Of a stretch of 64,000 nt of DNA, positions 47,193 to 57,518 are shown in pieces. The translations under genes and the position numbers were made by a program. Where the stretch lies: assembly GCA_040285745.1 (NCBI GenBank), contig JAUFOR010000005.1:248001-312000 (forward strand), given 5' to 3'. The stretch's first letter is position 1, and every line of letters begins with the position of its first letter. Origin of the DNA: Barthelona sp. PCE. Lineage: Eukaryota; Metamonada: BaSk clade. Below the pieces are notes generated by a model that searched no databases, had not been told where the DNA came from, and was given only the letters and a program-made list of their open reading frames with translations.

Positions 47193-49499
47193 ATGGAATC
47201 GTATTTTGAGAATAGGGCCATGAAATTACGAATGTTTTTGGCAAAATCAGATACACTGTACGTCACTCATTTAGTCGAAGAATTTGAATTGGAGGGTAAT
47301 GTTTTTGAGAAAGGGTGCGTTATTAATGTGCAAACAGATGGGCAGATCACTGACTGGTTTAAGGAAAGAGTAACAAATGGAGATAATTTTAGTATCAAAA
47401 ATCCACATTTATACCTTTCTTTGGAGGGTACTGGGCCGCTGATAAGACTCAAGGGCGACTGTAGTGATTTAATGGATGGCTCCGGAAAATCATTCGGGGA
47501 AAAAAAGTGCTATTTTGTTAAAGAACTCAGCACCGTAAATTTTGGATCGCGAAAAGAAAAATTTGATATATTCGGGTACATATCCGGCGTATTTATTGCT
47601 GTTGATAATCTTTGTTATCGATATGAACTGTGTGATTTTGAAGATCCCAGTTGCATCATCAGGTTGCATGTTTACGTAAGAAGAAATGCCGAAAGCATCA
47701 AGACAATGGTGGCCATAAGGCCTGGCTGCATATGCCTAGCAGCTAACTGTATGAAGGGAACAGATTACTATGTGTCAAACACAAGCAGTGACGATGCAAC
47801 AATTTCAGTATTTTCATGCTCTAAACCATCCAGACCGGAGAGGGTGGAGACGAATCTCTCGTGCATTGTTCCTAAACGAGGCTTTTTGATTGGGAATTCG
47901 ATATTCCGCTTGCTATACCACGTGTCTTATATTCGTAAGAACAATCATGATTTTTGTGTCTATGATGACAAGTTTCGTAAGATCTCCAAGAAAATGCCCA
48001 GACTTGGCGTGAATATGATACTAAAGGATGCACCGAATATTCCAAGACGTGTGTTCATCAGCCGCCTCAAATTCAATAGAGCAGTGCTCCAATGCAGGTT
48101 TTTGTCCGCGTCGTCATCCAACAAGAACAACGCAGTGTTCGTCTGTGACTCAACAGTCAGTCATTCGGTTGGTTTTCCATTGTCAAATACCCCAATTGCA
48201 TTCGCCGATATGGTTAAGTCATTGAAAATGATGCCTTGTACGGTTCTTCAGGTTAAAATAGCCAGCTGGATGATGCCCGACTTCGTTGAGAGAGTCAAGC
48301 ACGGAGATATCATCTTCTTTACATCAATCGAACCGGTGAGCGCCCTCGGATCTGTTCATTTCAGGATGTCGGCGGGGTGCAAAATTCTCATCAAAAATAA
48401 TGATCCCCAAGGTATGCTGATTAAGGCAGGGTTATTACCAACAATGCGGACAGAGCAGGATATTTTGAGAGCTTTTGTTGATATGGGCAGGCTTCCACCC
48501 ACTTTGGCGTACTCCAGCACGAGCACCAGCCCTGTTACGATGCAGACGGTTTCTCAGCCAAAGGAGACTGTTGCACCTCACATATTGGAACTGGATTCGA
48601 TAGAGGGCCCTTTGGCCATACCCCTCAACCTGGATGTGGAGGAGATTGGGAAACCTACAAAGAAAACTCATACCATCTTCAGCGGTCGTGAGTTGCCCAT
48701 AATGAGTATCATAATTGCAAAGTACTTTAAGGAAGGGCACTACCCGATGGGGGTGTTTGGGGAGGCCCTGAGTCAGGTAGGTGTTGCACCAAGGTTTCAG
48801 CCATCCTTTGCGCAGAAATATGCCACCGTTACACAGTTTATGCGCTTAAACGAGGATGGAGAGTCTATGGTCATACGAGGTAGGATCAGGAGCTTCCCAC
48901 AACGTGTGCAGTGGTCATACTGTGAATGCTTCAGGTGCAAGCGCATGTTCAGTGACGTGCAGAGGAAGGATGCTATCTGCCCAATGTGTCACATGCACAA
49001 CAATATGGGCTTGAACACGACACCTGATATGAGTAGTGATTCAGCTCACCCTATGTCACCCTTCACCTCCCCGGAGATTGGGGTGCATAGTCTATCAAGT
49101 GTTTTTGGAATTTCTCCAAAAGTCAGCAAAATTCAAGCCACCAGTTTGAGTTCATCAACATCATCACAAGAGAGTATAGTGGGCTTCCCCCCGAACCAGC
49201 GGACGTTTCTGAACAACCAACGAAGTCCTAGTTATCTTTACACGTGTCCTTTCGTTTTTCAAGACATGTTTGGTAAGAATGTTTTTTGTTACCTAAATGA
49301 GAACTCACTTATTCGCTTCTTCGGGTTGGAGGTTTTTAGTCTGGACGATCTATCTGAGCATGATAAAGAGATGATTGATGGGAAAATTTCCCTTATTGTA
49401 CGTAATTTAGATGATTGGTGTTATGATATGTTAATGATTAAGGATAAAAACATTTGTATGGTCTATGCCACAGCTTTAAATGATGATATTATGAAATAG
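47193..49499 (+). CDS. multi-OB-fold protein with zinc ribbon, candidate ssDNA-binding protein
   Basis: 768 residues. Three or more regions have the short beta pattern of OB folds. The segment around residues 125-185 (FGYISGVFIAV ... YRYELCDFEDPSCIIRLHVYV ... IRPGCICLA) has the order seen in the first OB of POT1/TEBP-like telomere proteins. A CxxC zinc ribbon (CFRC ... CPMC, about residues 581-600) is inserted in a C-terminal OB, as in RPA1 DBD-C and POT1 OB3. Ser/Thr-rich and Pro-rich linkers separate the parts. I infer single-stranded DNA binding with a possible telomere or replication role. RPA1 itself is less likely as the usual RPA1 landmarks are not clear. CCCTTT at 47159-47164 precedes the ATG. 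Confidence 0.6.
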   Translation: MESYFENRAMKLRMFLAKSDTLYVTHLVEEFELEGNVFEKGCVINVQTDGQITDWFKERVTNGDNFSIKNPHLYLSLEGTGPLIRLKGDCSDLMDGSGKSFGEKKCYFVKELSTVNFGSRKEKFDIFGYISGVFIAVDNLCYRYELCDFEDPSCIIRLHVYVRRNAESIKTMVAIRPGCICLAANCMKGTDYYVSNTSSDDATISVFSCSKPSRPERVETNLSCIVPKRGFLIGNSIFRLLYHVSYIRKNNHDFCVYDDKFRKISKKMPRLGVNMILKDAPNIPRRVFISRLKFNRAVLQCRFLSASSSNKNNAVFVCDSTVSHSVGFPLSNTPIAFADMVKSLKMMPCTVLQVKIASWMMPDFVERVKHGDIIFFTSIEPVSALGSVHFRMSAGCKILIKNNDPQGMLIKAGLLPTMRTEQDILRAFVDMGRLPPTLAYSSTSTSPVTMQTVSQPKETVAPHILELDSIEGPLAIPLNLDVEEIGKPTKKTHTIFSGRELPIMSIIIAKYFKEGHYPMGVFGEALSQVGVAPRFQPSFAQKYATVTQFMRLNEDGESMVIRGRIRSFPQRVQWSYCECFRCKRMFSDVQRKDAICPMCHMHNNMGLNTTPDMSSDSAHPMSPFTSPEIGVHSLSSVFGISPKVSKIQATSLSSSTSSQESIVGFPPNQRTFLNNQRSPSYLYTCPFVFQDMFGKNVFCYLNENSLIRFFGLEVFSLDDLSEHDKEMIDGKISLIVRNLDDWCYDMLMIKDKNICMVYATALNDDIMK

Positions 49500-49549
49500 G
49501 TTAAGGTTATGAGTAAAAATATTAAACACTTTTATTACTATTACAATTA

Positions 49550-50134
49550 TTACTTCTTTGCACGATACTTAGTCATCAAAAACAATGCATAGATCTGATA
49601 ACCAAAGACACCCATCAATATGAATGAGGTAAGGGTGAAAGGAATATAGAAAAGACCGACAAATGAAAAACATCTGTAAATCAGAACACCCCAACCAGCA
49701 GCGTTTGTGTAGATTCGGTACCAGACGAAGCATTCTATGGCTGTCACTAAAAGTACTTCCAAAAACACTACGAATGTAATGTCATAATCAATATGTACTG
49801 CTCCAAAAAAGCTAAAAATCCATGCGAAAGTGCCCAATACCATGACAATAGCTAGAACAGTGCTGACAGCAAGAGCTTGGAATTTCATCTTCTTAAACCG
49901 AATAGGGTAGTTAACTACCTCATCAACCGGAACAGCGTATCTTCCCGAGACGTTTTCGTACATAAATGAAGCCCTTTTTGTGTGATATGGGTAAAAAAAA
50001 TGTTTGGTGTTTTTTTCAAAGTTGTCTTCTTTGGGATACACTCCGGTATAAAATGTAAATAGCCACATGGAGAGGTAGTATACAGCATGTGAAAATGGAT
50101 AATGAACCTGCACATTTTTTTTGTTTTGTCTCAT
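49550..50134 (-). CDS. small multi-pass membrane protein
   Basis: 194 residues from ATG 50134. Hydrophobic stretches: about 20-36 (YYLSMWLFTFYTG), 88-110, 121-137 and 152-180, probably four helices, with basic ends. Aromatic-rich throughout. No known family. A longer reading to 50200 lacks an ATG. The 3' end is tail to tail with the OB-fold gene, with 50 bases between. Confidence 0.6.
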   Translation of the reverse strand: MRQNKKNVQVHYPFSHAVYYLSMWLFTFYTGVYPKEDNFEKNTKHFFYPYHTKRASFMYENVSGRYAVPVDEVVNYPIRFKKMKFQALAVSTVLAIVMVLGTFAWIFSFFGAVHIDYDITFVVFLEVLLVTAIECFVWYRIYTNAAGWGVLIYRCFSFVGLFYIPFTLTSFILMGVFGYQIYALFLMTKYRAKK

Positions 50135-50337
50135 TAACTGTAGTAGCTCTGTTTTCGCTGAATAATTCTTGTTTGTGTCGGTTAGAATCCGTTTTATCAC
50201 TGCTACTTATTTGCTCACATCAATCAAAAATAGCTTGCTATTATGGCTTTGTTTCATAACTAATCTTTATCATTAGGTGCGCAAATCAACGAAAGAACAC
50301 CACAAAACGGTTGTCTCATCTGCATTCTCATATTCTA

Positions 50338-50343
50338 CCTTTT
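50338..50343 (+). promoter_or_regulatory. CCTTTT box of SLC12 gene
   Basis: CTACCTTTTCAATGG; only two bases separate the box from the ATG, the tightest case seen. Confidence 0.55.
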
Positions 50344-50345
50344 CA

Positions 50346-53006
50346 ATGGAAAAAACTCGTTCTCTGAGAACAGTTTACGGGACCCTAGAGCCAGCACCTA
50401 GCACATATCTATACAGGGGATCGAAGAGCGATGGACGTGCAGGTCTTCAGACACTGTTGAACGTAAAGCATCATTTGCCACCAAGTTTGCACGCAACACG
50501 AACACCACGCAATATAGACCGAAAGAGCAACGCACCTAAGCGACAGTTCGGCACAGGGACAGTTTTTATGCGTTGTGTCAACTCGATTATGGGGGTTATC
50601 GCATTCCTTCGTGTTTGTTGGGTTGCAGGTCACGCAGGTCTTGGCTACGCCTCCCTGGTGGTCACCGTCGGCCTCATAACAACTTTTATCACATCCCTCA
50701 GTCTCGCGGCCATATCATCCAATGGTGAGATTGGTGGCGGTGGTCTTTTTTGGTTAATATCTCGCAACCTCGGCCCGGCATGGGGCGGGTCAATCGGTAT
50801 GCTGTACTGTATTGCAATGGCAGTAGGAACAGCGTTGCACACTTTCGGTTTCGCAGAGACTATCACATCGTTTTACACTGATCCATTTACTTCTTCTTTT
50901 GTGTGGGATCAACGAGTTATATGTCTCATCGCGATCTTCATCATGTTATTTGTTGCTATTTTCGGAATTAGCTTCGTCATGAAACTTCAAACGTTGTTAA
51001 TGATTTTCCTTTTAGTGGCAATCATGTCCTTCTTGTTGGGCACAGTAATTCCAGTTTCAGAGGCGACTGGGTACACAGGGTTCTCTTGGGACACATTGAA
51101 GTCTAATTACTCACCTGTTTGGGGCGATCAGTCACTTGCGATAGTTTTTGCTGTCTATTTTCCTGCAGCAGGTGGTCTTTTGGCGGGTTCTAGCGTCTCT
51201 GCGGAGCTGAAGGACCCACAGAAGAGTATTGGTATTGGTACATTCGCAGCAGTTATTGTCACCAATGTTCTTTATTACTTAATAGTTTTCCTCGCTTGCG
51301 GATCAGTCCAGGGTGCAACTCTCCGCGAAAATACACTGATCATGAAGGATGTTTCTCTCTGGGCCCCGCTTTTGTACGCAGGCTTATTCGCAGCATCTTT
51401 AAGTTCAGCCATTTCATCATTGGACAGTGCCCCACGTATCCTCCAGGCGGTGGCCCAGGACGAGATCTTCCCGTCGAAGATTGTTAGTTTCTTTGCCAAA
51501 ATGAGCAAATCAGGTGAGCCAATCAGAGCGTACATCCTGAGTTTTATTGTTGCGCAGATCTGTGTTCTGGTTGGAGATCTTAACCTGATCGCACCCATCC
51601 TTTCCAATTTCATGCTTTTGAGCTACACGCTCTTGAACTATGCAGTTTTTGCCATTCATCGCAGTGAGGCTATTTCATGGCGTCCGAGCTGGAAGTTCTA
51701 CCATCCTTATGTTAGTCTGATTGGAGCCATCGTGTCTTTAGCGAGTATGTTATACATGAATTTGCTGTTTGGACTCGTTTCCATCATTATTTGCCTATTA
51801 TTTTATTATATTATTGACAAGGCCGGACCTGAGGTTAATTGGGGCACTTGCGCGGACTCTGCCCTGTATGTCGAGGCAGTACTTAACACACTGAAGCTAA
51901 GCGCTCTGAAAAGTCACATCAAGACATACAGGCCGTCTTTCCTCGTTTTCTCATCTTGTACGTTACAGGATGTACGTCAGTCGTCTCTCATGGACGGCAC
52001 AACGACGGACGAAAGCGATATGGAACTGGAGATCAAGATCGACTTTATGGAGGAGGAAGAGGAAAAGGAGGAGCAGCGCGTTTCAAGAATTTCGCAATCT
52101 GTGACTCAGCACAACTTGTATGGAAGCCCATCTGTGCTTGATCTCCAGCTGTTAGCATTCGTCCAGACGCTATGGAAGAGCAGAGGTGTGGTAGTATGCG
52201 GCCATGGAATTATAACTGAGGATGAGACAGAGACAGTGCAGGAGCTTCGTCTGGAATTGTTACTACGAAGCAACCGCCTGCGTCAAGAGCTCACCGACTT
52301 TGTTCAGATCCATAATATTAAGGGTTTCGTTGACGTTGTCCACTCAAATGATCGAATCTCAGCGCTTGATCAGCTCCTACAAAGCAGTGGTGTCGGCGCT
52401 TTGAGACCAAACACGGCAGTATTCAGGCTCGATATTATCCGAAAGCCTGAGGAACTCGTCGAAACAATTAATCATGTGCTTCTGAGCAACCACGCAATCA
52501 TGTTATGCTCAAATATTCAAAACTGTGTCTTTGATGTTGGAAACATGGCTTGGGAGAAGAAGACGATCGATCTCTGGTGGATGAGTGATGATGGTGGGTT
52601 CTCACTTCTGATTCCGTTCATTATGAGATTGAACGAAGGTTATGAAAATCTGGAATTCCGAATTTTCTCGATTTCAACAAGTAAGAACCCTAAAAAGATC
52701 GCAAAACACGCAGCCACATTCTCTAAGATGCTTAGTATGTTTAGAATTAAGGCTACTGTGGAAACGCCAAATATGATTAAGTCAGAAGTTAATCACGAGT
52801 CAGAAACTGCTCAAAAGATCGCTTCACTGGCGCTAACAGTCAAACAGTACAGTATGAACGCCGCGTATGTTTATATCACACTTCCACTGCCCAATAAGAT
52901 TTCAGCAGATCAATACTGTCACTTGTTGCATGATTTAACAGACGATCTTCCACCAACTATCCTGCTCCGTGGAACAAACGAACCAGTGTTAACGTTTGAC
53001 GGATAA
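50346..53006 (+). CDS. cation-chloride cotransporter, SLC12 family
   Basis: 886 residues. An N-terminal cytosolic tail of about 60 residues, then the APC/SLC12 transmembrane core: TM1 begins with GTVFMRCVNSIMGVIAFLRVCWVAGHAG, closely matching the CCC signature (GVMLIRWLPWIVGQAGI class), and GGLFWLISRNLGPAWGGSIGMLYC matches SLC12 TM3. The C-terminal 380 residues are the cytosolic regulatory domain with an acidic patch (EEEEEKEE). Function: electroneutral symport of Cl- with K+ and/or Na+. Sequence alone does not separate NKCC, KCC and CIP subtypes. A CCTTTT box at 50338-50343 is two bases before the ATG, so the leader must be minimal or translation begins from nearly leaderless RNA. Confidence 0.85.
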   Translation: MEKTRSLRTVYGTLEPAPSTYLYRGSKSDGRAGLQTLLNVKHHLPPSLHATRTPRNIDRKSNAPKRQFGTGTVFMRCVNSIMGVIAFLRVCWVAGHAGLGYASLVVTVGLITTFITSLSLAAISSNGEIGGGGLFWLISRNLGPAWGGSIGMLYCIAMAVGTALHTFGFAETITSFYTDPFTSSFVWDQRVICLIAIFIMLFVAIFGISFVMKLQTLLMIFLLVAIMSFLLGTVIPVSEATGYTGFSWDTLKSNYSPVWGDQSLAIVFAVYFPAAGGLLAGSSVSAELKDPQKSIGIGTFAAVIVTNVLYYLIVFLACGSVQGATLRENTLIMKDVSLWAPLLYAGLFAASLSSAISSLDSAPRILQAVAQDEIFPSKIVSFFAKMSKSGEPIRAYILSFIVAQICVLVGDLNLIAPILSNFMLLSYTLLNYAVFAIHRSEAISWRPSWKFYHPYVSLIGAIVSLASMLYMNLLFGLVSIIICLLFYYIIDKAGPEVNWGTCADSALYVEAVLNTLKLSALKSHIKTYRPSFLVFSSCTLQDVRQSSLMDGTTTDESDMELEIKIDFMEEEEEKEEQRVSRISQSVTQHNLYGSPSVLDLQLLAFVQTLWKSRGVVVCGHGIITEDETETVQELRLELLLRSNRLRQELTDFVQIHNIKGFVDVVHSNDRISALDQLLQSSGVGALRPNTAVFRLDIIRKPEELVETINHVLLSNHAIMLCSNIQNCVFDVGNMAWEKKTIDLWWMSDDGGFSLLIPFIMRLNEGYENLEFRIFSISTSKNPKKIAKHAATFSKMLSMFRIKATVETPNMIKSEVNHESETAQKIASLALTVKQYSMNAAYVYITLPLPNKISADQYCHLLHDLTDDLPPTILLRGTNEPVLTFDG

Positions 53007-53263
53007 TAAATTTTTTGGTTTCGTAAGTTTCGGTATTTAACTTTGCAACAAGAAGAGTGAATTAATATTCAAAGGGGCTTTGTTAAGGACATAACCATAA
53101 AAAATGTTTGAATGAGCTGAAAAGCTTCAAGGCTCCTTTCGTTGTTAAATTGTATTTTGCATTGAAAAAAGCGTTTGCGGAGGTATGTCATAAACATTTG
53201 CATTCACCAAAGTAATGAAAAATTATTCAAAAAGGAAGAGCAGGTTGTTTTACTTATTCATTC

Positions 53264-53269
53264 CCTTTT
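53264..53269 (+). promoter_or_regulatory. CCTTTT box of coiled-coil gene
   Basis: TCCCTTTTCATTG 21 bases before the ATG; supports exon 1. Confidence 0.5.
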
Positions 53270-53290
53270 CATTGCTCGTTTTTAGTTCGG

Positions 53291-56130
53291 ATGGAACATT
53301 TGCACTCGGAACTCGAAGAGTATAAGCAGCTGAATGAGAATCTCATGAAGAAAGTTCAAAATCAAGCAAAGTATGAAAAATCAACATTCCTTTGTAACAC
53401 CATCTAACATTCAGAGAATTGATGTCTAAACAATTGATCATCGATGAGCTTCAAGAATTCAATGAGCTCTACCAGGCAAAGATTGCAGAACAGATAAATG
53501 AAGTCGACGCTAAGCTTGAGACTGGTGGGCGAAAGGATCCTAGTCTTATTGCCACCGAAGCTCACCACAAAAAGCGGTACTCTGAACTTGAGAATCAATT
53601 CATAACACTTGAAAACGAATATAAGAGGTTGAAGAAGCGTCATGAGGAGTCCACAGTGGAGCACAAGGGTCTCAGGGACGCACATGACGAGCTTTTCAGA
53701 CGTCATAAGAACAGTGAAGATAGTCGTAAGAAATTACGCAGGCTTATCAAATCCAGTGAGTCCAAGCTGGAACAGAAGGCCAACGCCCTCAAGGAGCTCG
53801 AAGCGCGTGTTTCCACCAACGCAGAGCACAAGATGATGCGCAAGAACACTATCTTGAAGGACCGCGTAGGTCTATTAACAGAAGAAGTTGCTGATCTGAA
53901 GGAAGCATTGAAGCAGGAAGCAATTGCTGGCGAGGAGGCACGTGCATTCATTTCTGTGCTCAAGGCAGCCCTCGAGGAGAAGGCTATTGAGTTGTTTGGA
54001 TCAAAGAAGAAGAGCCGTGTTCTTATTGAGTTGCAATCTTTGCGTCAGGAAAATTCTGAGTTGAGGGATGAGAAGAACCGTTTATTGAACGGAAACAGCG
54101 CTCTAGAAAGAGAAAATGTTCAGTTACAGGAACAAGTTAACGAAATTTCAAGCGCTGATATCGATAATTTACGTAATGAGTTGTTACACTATCAAAGCGA
54201 TATTACCGTTCTCAACGAGGAGAAGACAGCACTGCTGGAGGTTGTAACAGATAACCAGCAGAAATTGAGTGATTATGAGGATATGGAGCAACGTTGTCAA
54301 GAGATTGAGGCCGAATTAACTTTGGTAACTGAGAAGTATAATGAGACTAGGATCTTGGCATCGTCGTTGGTGAACGTCGAGGAGGACAAGGCTATGTTAA
54401 TGCAGGAGGTGTCTCGTCTTGAGAAGGAAAAGAGTGATATGCAGAAAAAGATCAGCAGTACACTCACACTTCATTCAGATGTCCAGACTGAGAAGGAGAG
54501 TCTTTTACAGGAGCATAATAACGTGCAAACGGAATATACAAGCCTGAAGCATATGTACGAGCAGCGAAATAGAGAATGCGCTGATTATAAGCGTATTGTA
54601 TCCGAACTCGACGGAGATAAGACATTATTGACTGAGCAGCTCACCAAGATGCAGGAGATGATGACTTCTTTCGGAGCCAACTACGAAGATCTGGTTCAGG
54701 AGAAGCAGGATCTTCGTCAAAAGTATGAGGAGCTCAAGAAGAACTCTTCAAATACTGTTCAACAGATGAAACGCGAAACCGATATGAAGAACGCACTGGA
54801 GGATCAATGTGAGATGTATGAGAACGAAATCAGCACATACAAGGTTCAGATTGATTCCAACAACGAGCTCATAGAAAAGTGCAACGATGAGATCAAGATG
54901 CTAGAAGGCGATGTGCAGACATTGGAACAAGCAATGCTAACTAAGGACGGCGTTATTGATTCACTTAGAACGATGGTTTCTGAACTCACATCGAAGAATA
55001 GTGAGTTGACAACATCCGTTGGTGAATTGCGTTCAACCAGTGAGTTGACACACCAGTTTTTCGATAAAGAGAGACGAACATTCCTCGATTTACAGCAGCA
55101 GTTCATGGATATTAAGCAGAAGTACAGCGAGCTTGAAATTACGCACGCCACCATGATGCAGCGCAAGGACACTGTGGAGCTAGAACTGAACAGTTTGTTG
55201 AAGTCGAAGAATGCAAACGAGAGACGCATTACCGAGCTTGAGCACGAGAAGGGTGCACTCGTTACCGCCACATCAGATATGGAAGCGCTTAACCAGCATA
55301 TTAGAGTTCTGGAAGCTCAAGAAGAGCAGAATATTGAAGAAATTAAGGAGTTGAAGGAAAACATTGATGAGCTCCAATCATTATTGCAGGATATGAGCAC
55401 CCGTGAAGGATCGTTGTTGAAGGAGAAGGATGCGATTGAAGCCGAATACCAAGATCATAAGGATTCGATTAAGTTACACTCTGACGTATTTATCGAGAAG
55501 ATCAAATCACTGCAGCGTGAGAACGAGATGTTAGTCAATGAGAAGGGTAACAACGAGCAGCTCAATGAGTTGTTGAAGATCAGAAGCGATGCAGTTTCGT
55601 CATTGGAGACTGAAAACAGTGATCTTGAGGATAAGTTGCGCTATGTTAACGCAAAGAATGAGAAGATCATCGAAGAGAACACGTTACTCAAGGAACAGGT
55701 TGAGAAGATGTCAGATTCAATCGAATATAGTAACATTAAGTATCAAAAATCCATGGATTTGATTCAAACTCAAAAAGAAGAAGGTGAGAAGCGTATGCAG
55801 GCTGAGATTAGAGCCCTTGCCAACAGGGTTGTCAATCTTAATGACCAGGTTTCTTCACCTATGCCAAAGGGTACACTTAATCACACACATGATTTACGTA
55901 CATCGCAGCTACACACTGATACACTCGCTGATGATAGGGACTATACAGTGGACAAGACGCTGAGCCCCCACCGTTCAGTGAATAAGACACTGCGTGATCG
56001 TATTGAAGGTTTACAATCAAGCATAAATAGCGTTAATTCACCGTCTGCTATTGACGCTAGACTTGCTACCATTCGTGCTCGTTTCCAAACAATCCAGAAC
56101 AAGTACGCTACGCCTAAAAAGAGTATGTAA
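53291..56130 (+). CDS. long coiled-coil protein, two exons
   Basis: 931 residues after splicing. Exon 1 (53291-53370) encodes MEHLHSELEEYKQLNENL and onward, exon 2 (53415-56130) the rest. Nearly the whole length is heptad-rich coiled coil (Glu, Leu, Lys, Gln); the last about 90 residues are less helical, with SP sites and basic residues (SPHRSVNKT). No motor or membrane domain. This belongs to the class of long structural coiled coils common in flagellates, and may be a centrosomal, Golgi-tether or mastigont protein. The intron is fixed by a GTATGA donor, CTAACATTCAG end, and an exact in-frame join that extends the coiled coil. A CCTTTT box lies 22 bases before the ATG. Confidence 0.8.
53371..53414 (+). 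other. 44-base intron in coiled-coil gene
   Basis: Donor GTATGA, branch-like CTAAC five bases before the acceptor CAG (CTAACATTCAG). Removal joins exon 1 (26 codons plus two bases) to exon 2 in phase. The branch site close to the acceptor is reminiscent of parabasalid and diplomonad introns. Confidence 0.85.
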
Positions 56131-56169
56131 ACACATTTTTTCGAATGAAAAGCTTAATATTCACATTTA

Positions 56170-57328
56170 CTATTCCAGAATACTCTTGATTTGAGCTTGT
56201 TGTTCATCAGTAAGAGTATCTGGGAAGACCACTTCAACGTCCAGCAACATATCACCACGTCTACTAGCTCTGTTGTGATGTGGCATACCTTCAGAAGGAA
56301 TACGAATAACTTGATTAGGTTTTGTGACTTGGCTTCGATCAATCGTTACATAGTGATCATCTAAATGTTTGATCTTGGTCTGGAATCCTGTAAGCGCCTG
56401 TAGAAGTGTGATTTTTAATTTTGTACGAAGATTATCCCCCTCACGAACAAAAACAGGGTGAGGTAATGTGACGATTTGCAATTTCAAATTGTTAGCCTTG
56501 ATCTTCGGCGTCTCATCTGTCATACCAGCAAATGTGATGTGTTGTCCATCACGCATGCCACGTTCAATACTGACAGGGACAACATCACTTCCAACAATGA
56601 CCTTATGACCCTTACAGTGTGGACACTTGCGCTTAATGGTTTCACCTGTGCCTCCGCAGTGTGGGCAGGGCATCTGGGACTGTTGGAAGAAGCCTGGTCC
56701 AATTTGAACTCGCTTCGATATCATACCAGTACCATGACAGTGATTACATTTTGCAACATCCGCTTTCGATTTTGCTCCAGAACCTTGACATTTAGGGCAT
56801 ATCTTCTGTCTGCCAATCGATAATTCAGTGATTTTTCCAGAATAAAGTTCTTCAAGCGTAACAGGGAAAGGAATAATGAGTTCAGGACCCATTTGAATGT
56901 GTGATCCCCTGTTACCCCTGTTTTGCCCACCAAAATTGAACTGGAAACCACTGCCACCACCGCCAAACATATTAAAAATGTCAAAAGGATTGTGCTGGGG
57001 TTGTTCATTTTCTTGTTTAAGGCCCTCCTCTCCGAATTTATCATAGATCTCCCTCTTTTCTTTGTTTGATAGTACTTCATAAGCTAAAAATTAGTTGTTA
57101 GAACAAAAAAAAAATCATACCTTGGGCGATTTCAATGAATTTATCCTCCGCTGCTGGATCATCAGGGTTCTTGTCTGGATGCCATTTCAATGACAGTTCG
57201 CGATATGCCCTACGAATGCCTTTTTTTGTGGAATCTCTGCTTACCCCAAGGACTTCATAATAATCCCTACCGGCACTTGCGACGGCCAGAAGCAACAGGA
57301 AAGCGATGTAGTAGAAACGAGTTTCCAT
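56170..57328 (-). CDS. ER-resident DnaJ/Hsp40 (ERdj3/Scj1-like), two exons
   Basis: 373 residues. Exon 1 (57121-57328): signal peptide ending ASAG, then J domain with the HPD motif in LKWHPDKNP. Exon 2 (56170-57083): end of the J domain ([18 protein letters not shown]), Gly-rich stretch ([11 protein letters not shown]), a zinc region with four CxxCxGxx repeats ([32 protein letters not shown]), and C-terminal substrate-binding domains. This is type I (DnaJ A-like) architecture with a signal peptide, as in Scj1 and DNAJB11/ERdj3: it delivers unfolded clients to BiP in the ER. No KDEL-type tail is visible. Placement of the intron is fixed by the conserved J-domain end EIAQAYEVLS. Start ATG 57328 opens the signal peptide. 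Confidence 0.9.
57084..57120 (-). other. 37-base intron in DnaJ gene
   Basis: On the minus strand: donor GTATGA, CTAAC box, then a T-rich end TTTTTAG. Its removal restores the J-domain sequence exactly. It is the shortest intron found here. Confidence 0.9.
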
Positions 57329-57518
57329 GAATGAGGTGTATTCGTTAAAACAAGTTTGTTTCAAGTAAATCTATTTTTTACATGAGCTCAACTTCTCTAA
57401 AAGTCTTCAAAGATCTGTGTTTAACTATACTTCATGAAATATTGACACATGTGATCAACCTGCACTTTTTAGAAGTTAACTATCAATATAAACACTATAA
57501 TTTATGAAATACATTTCA

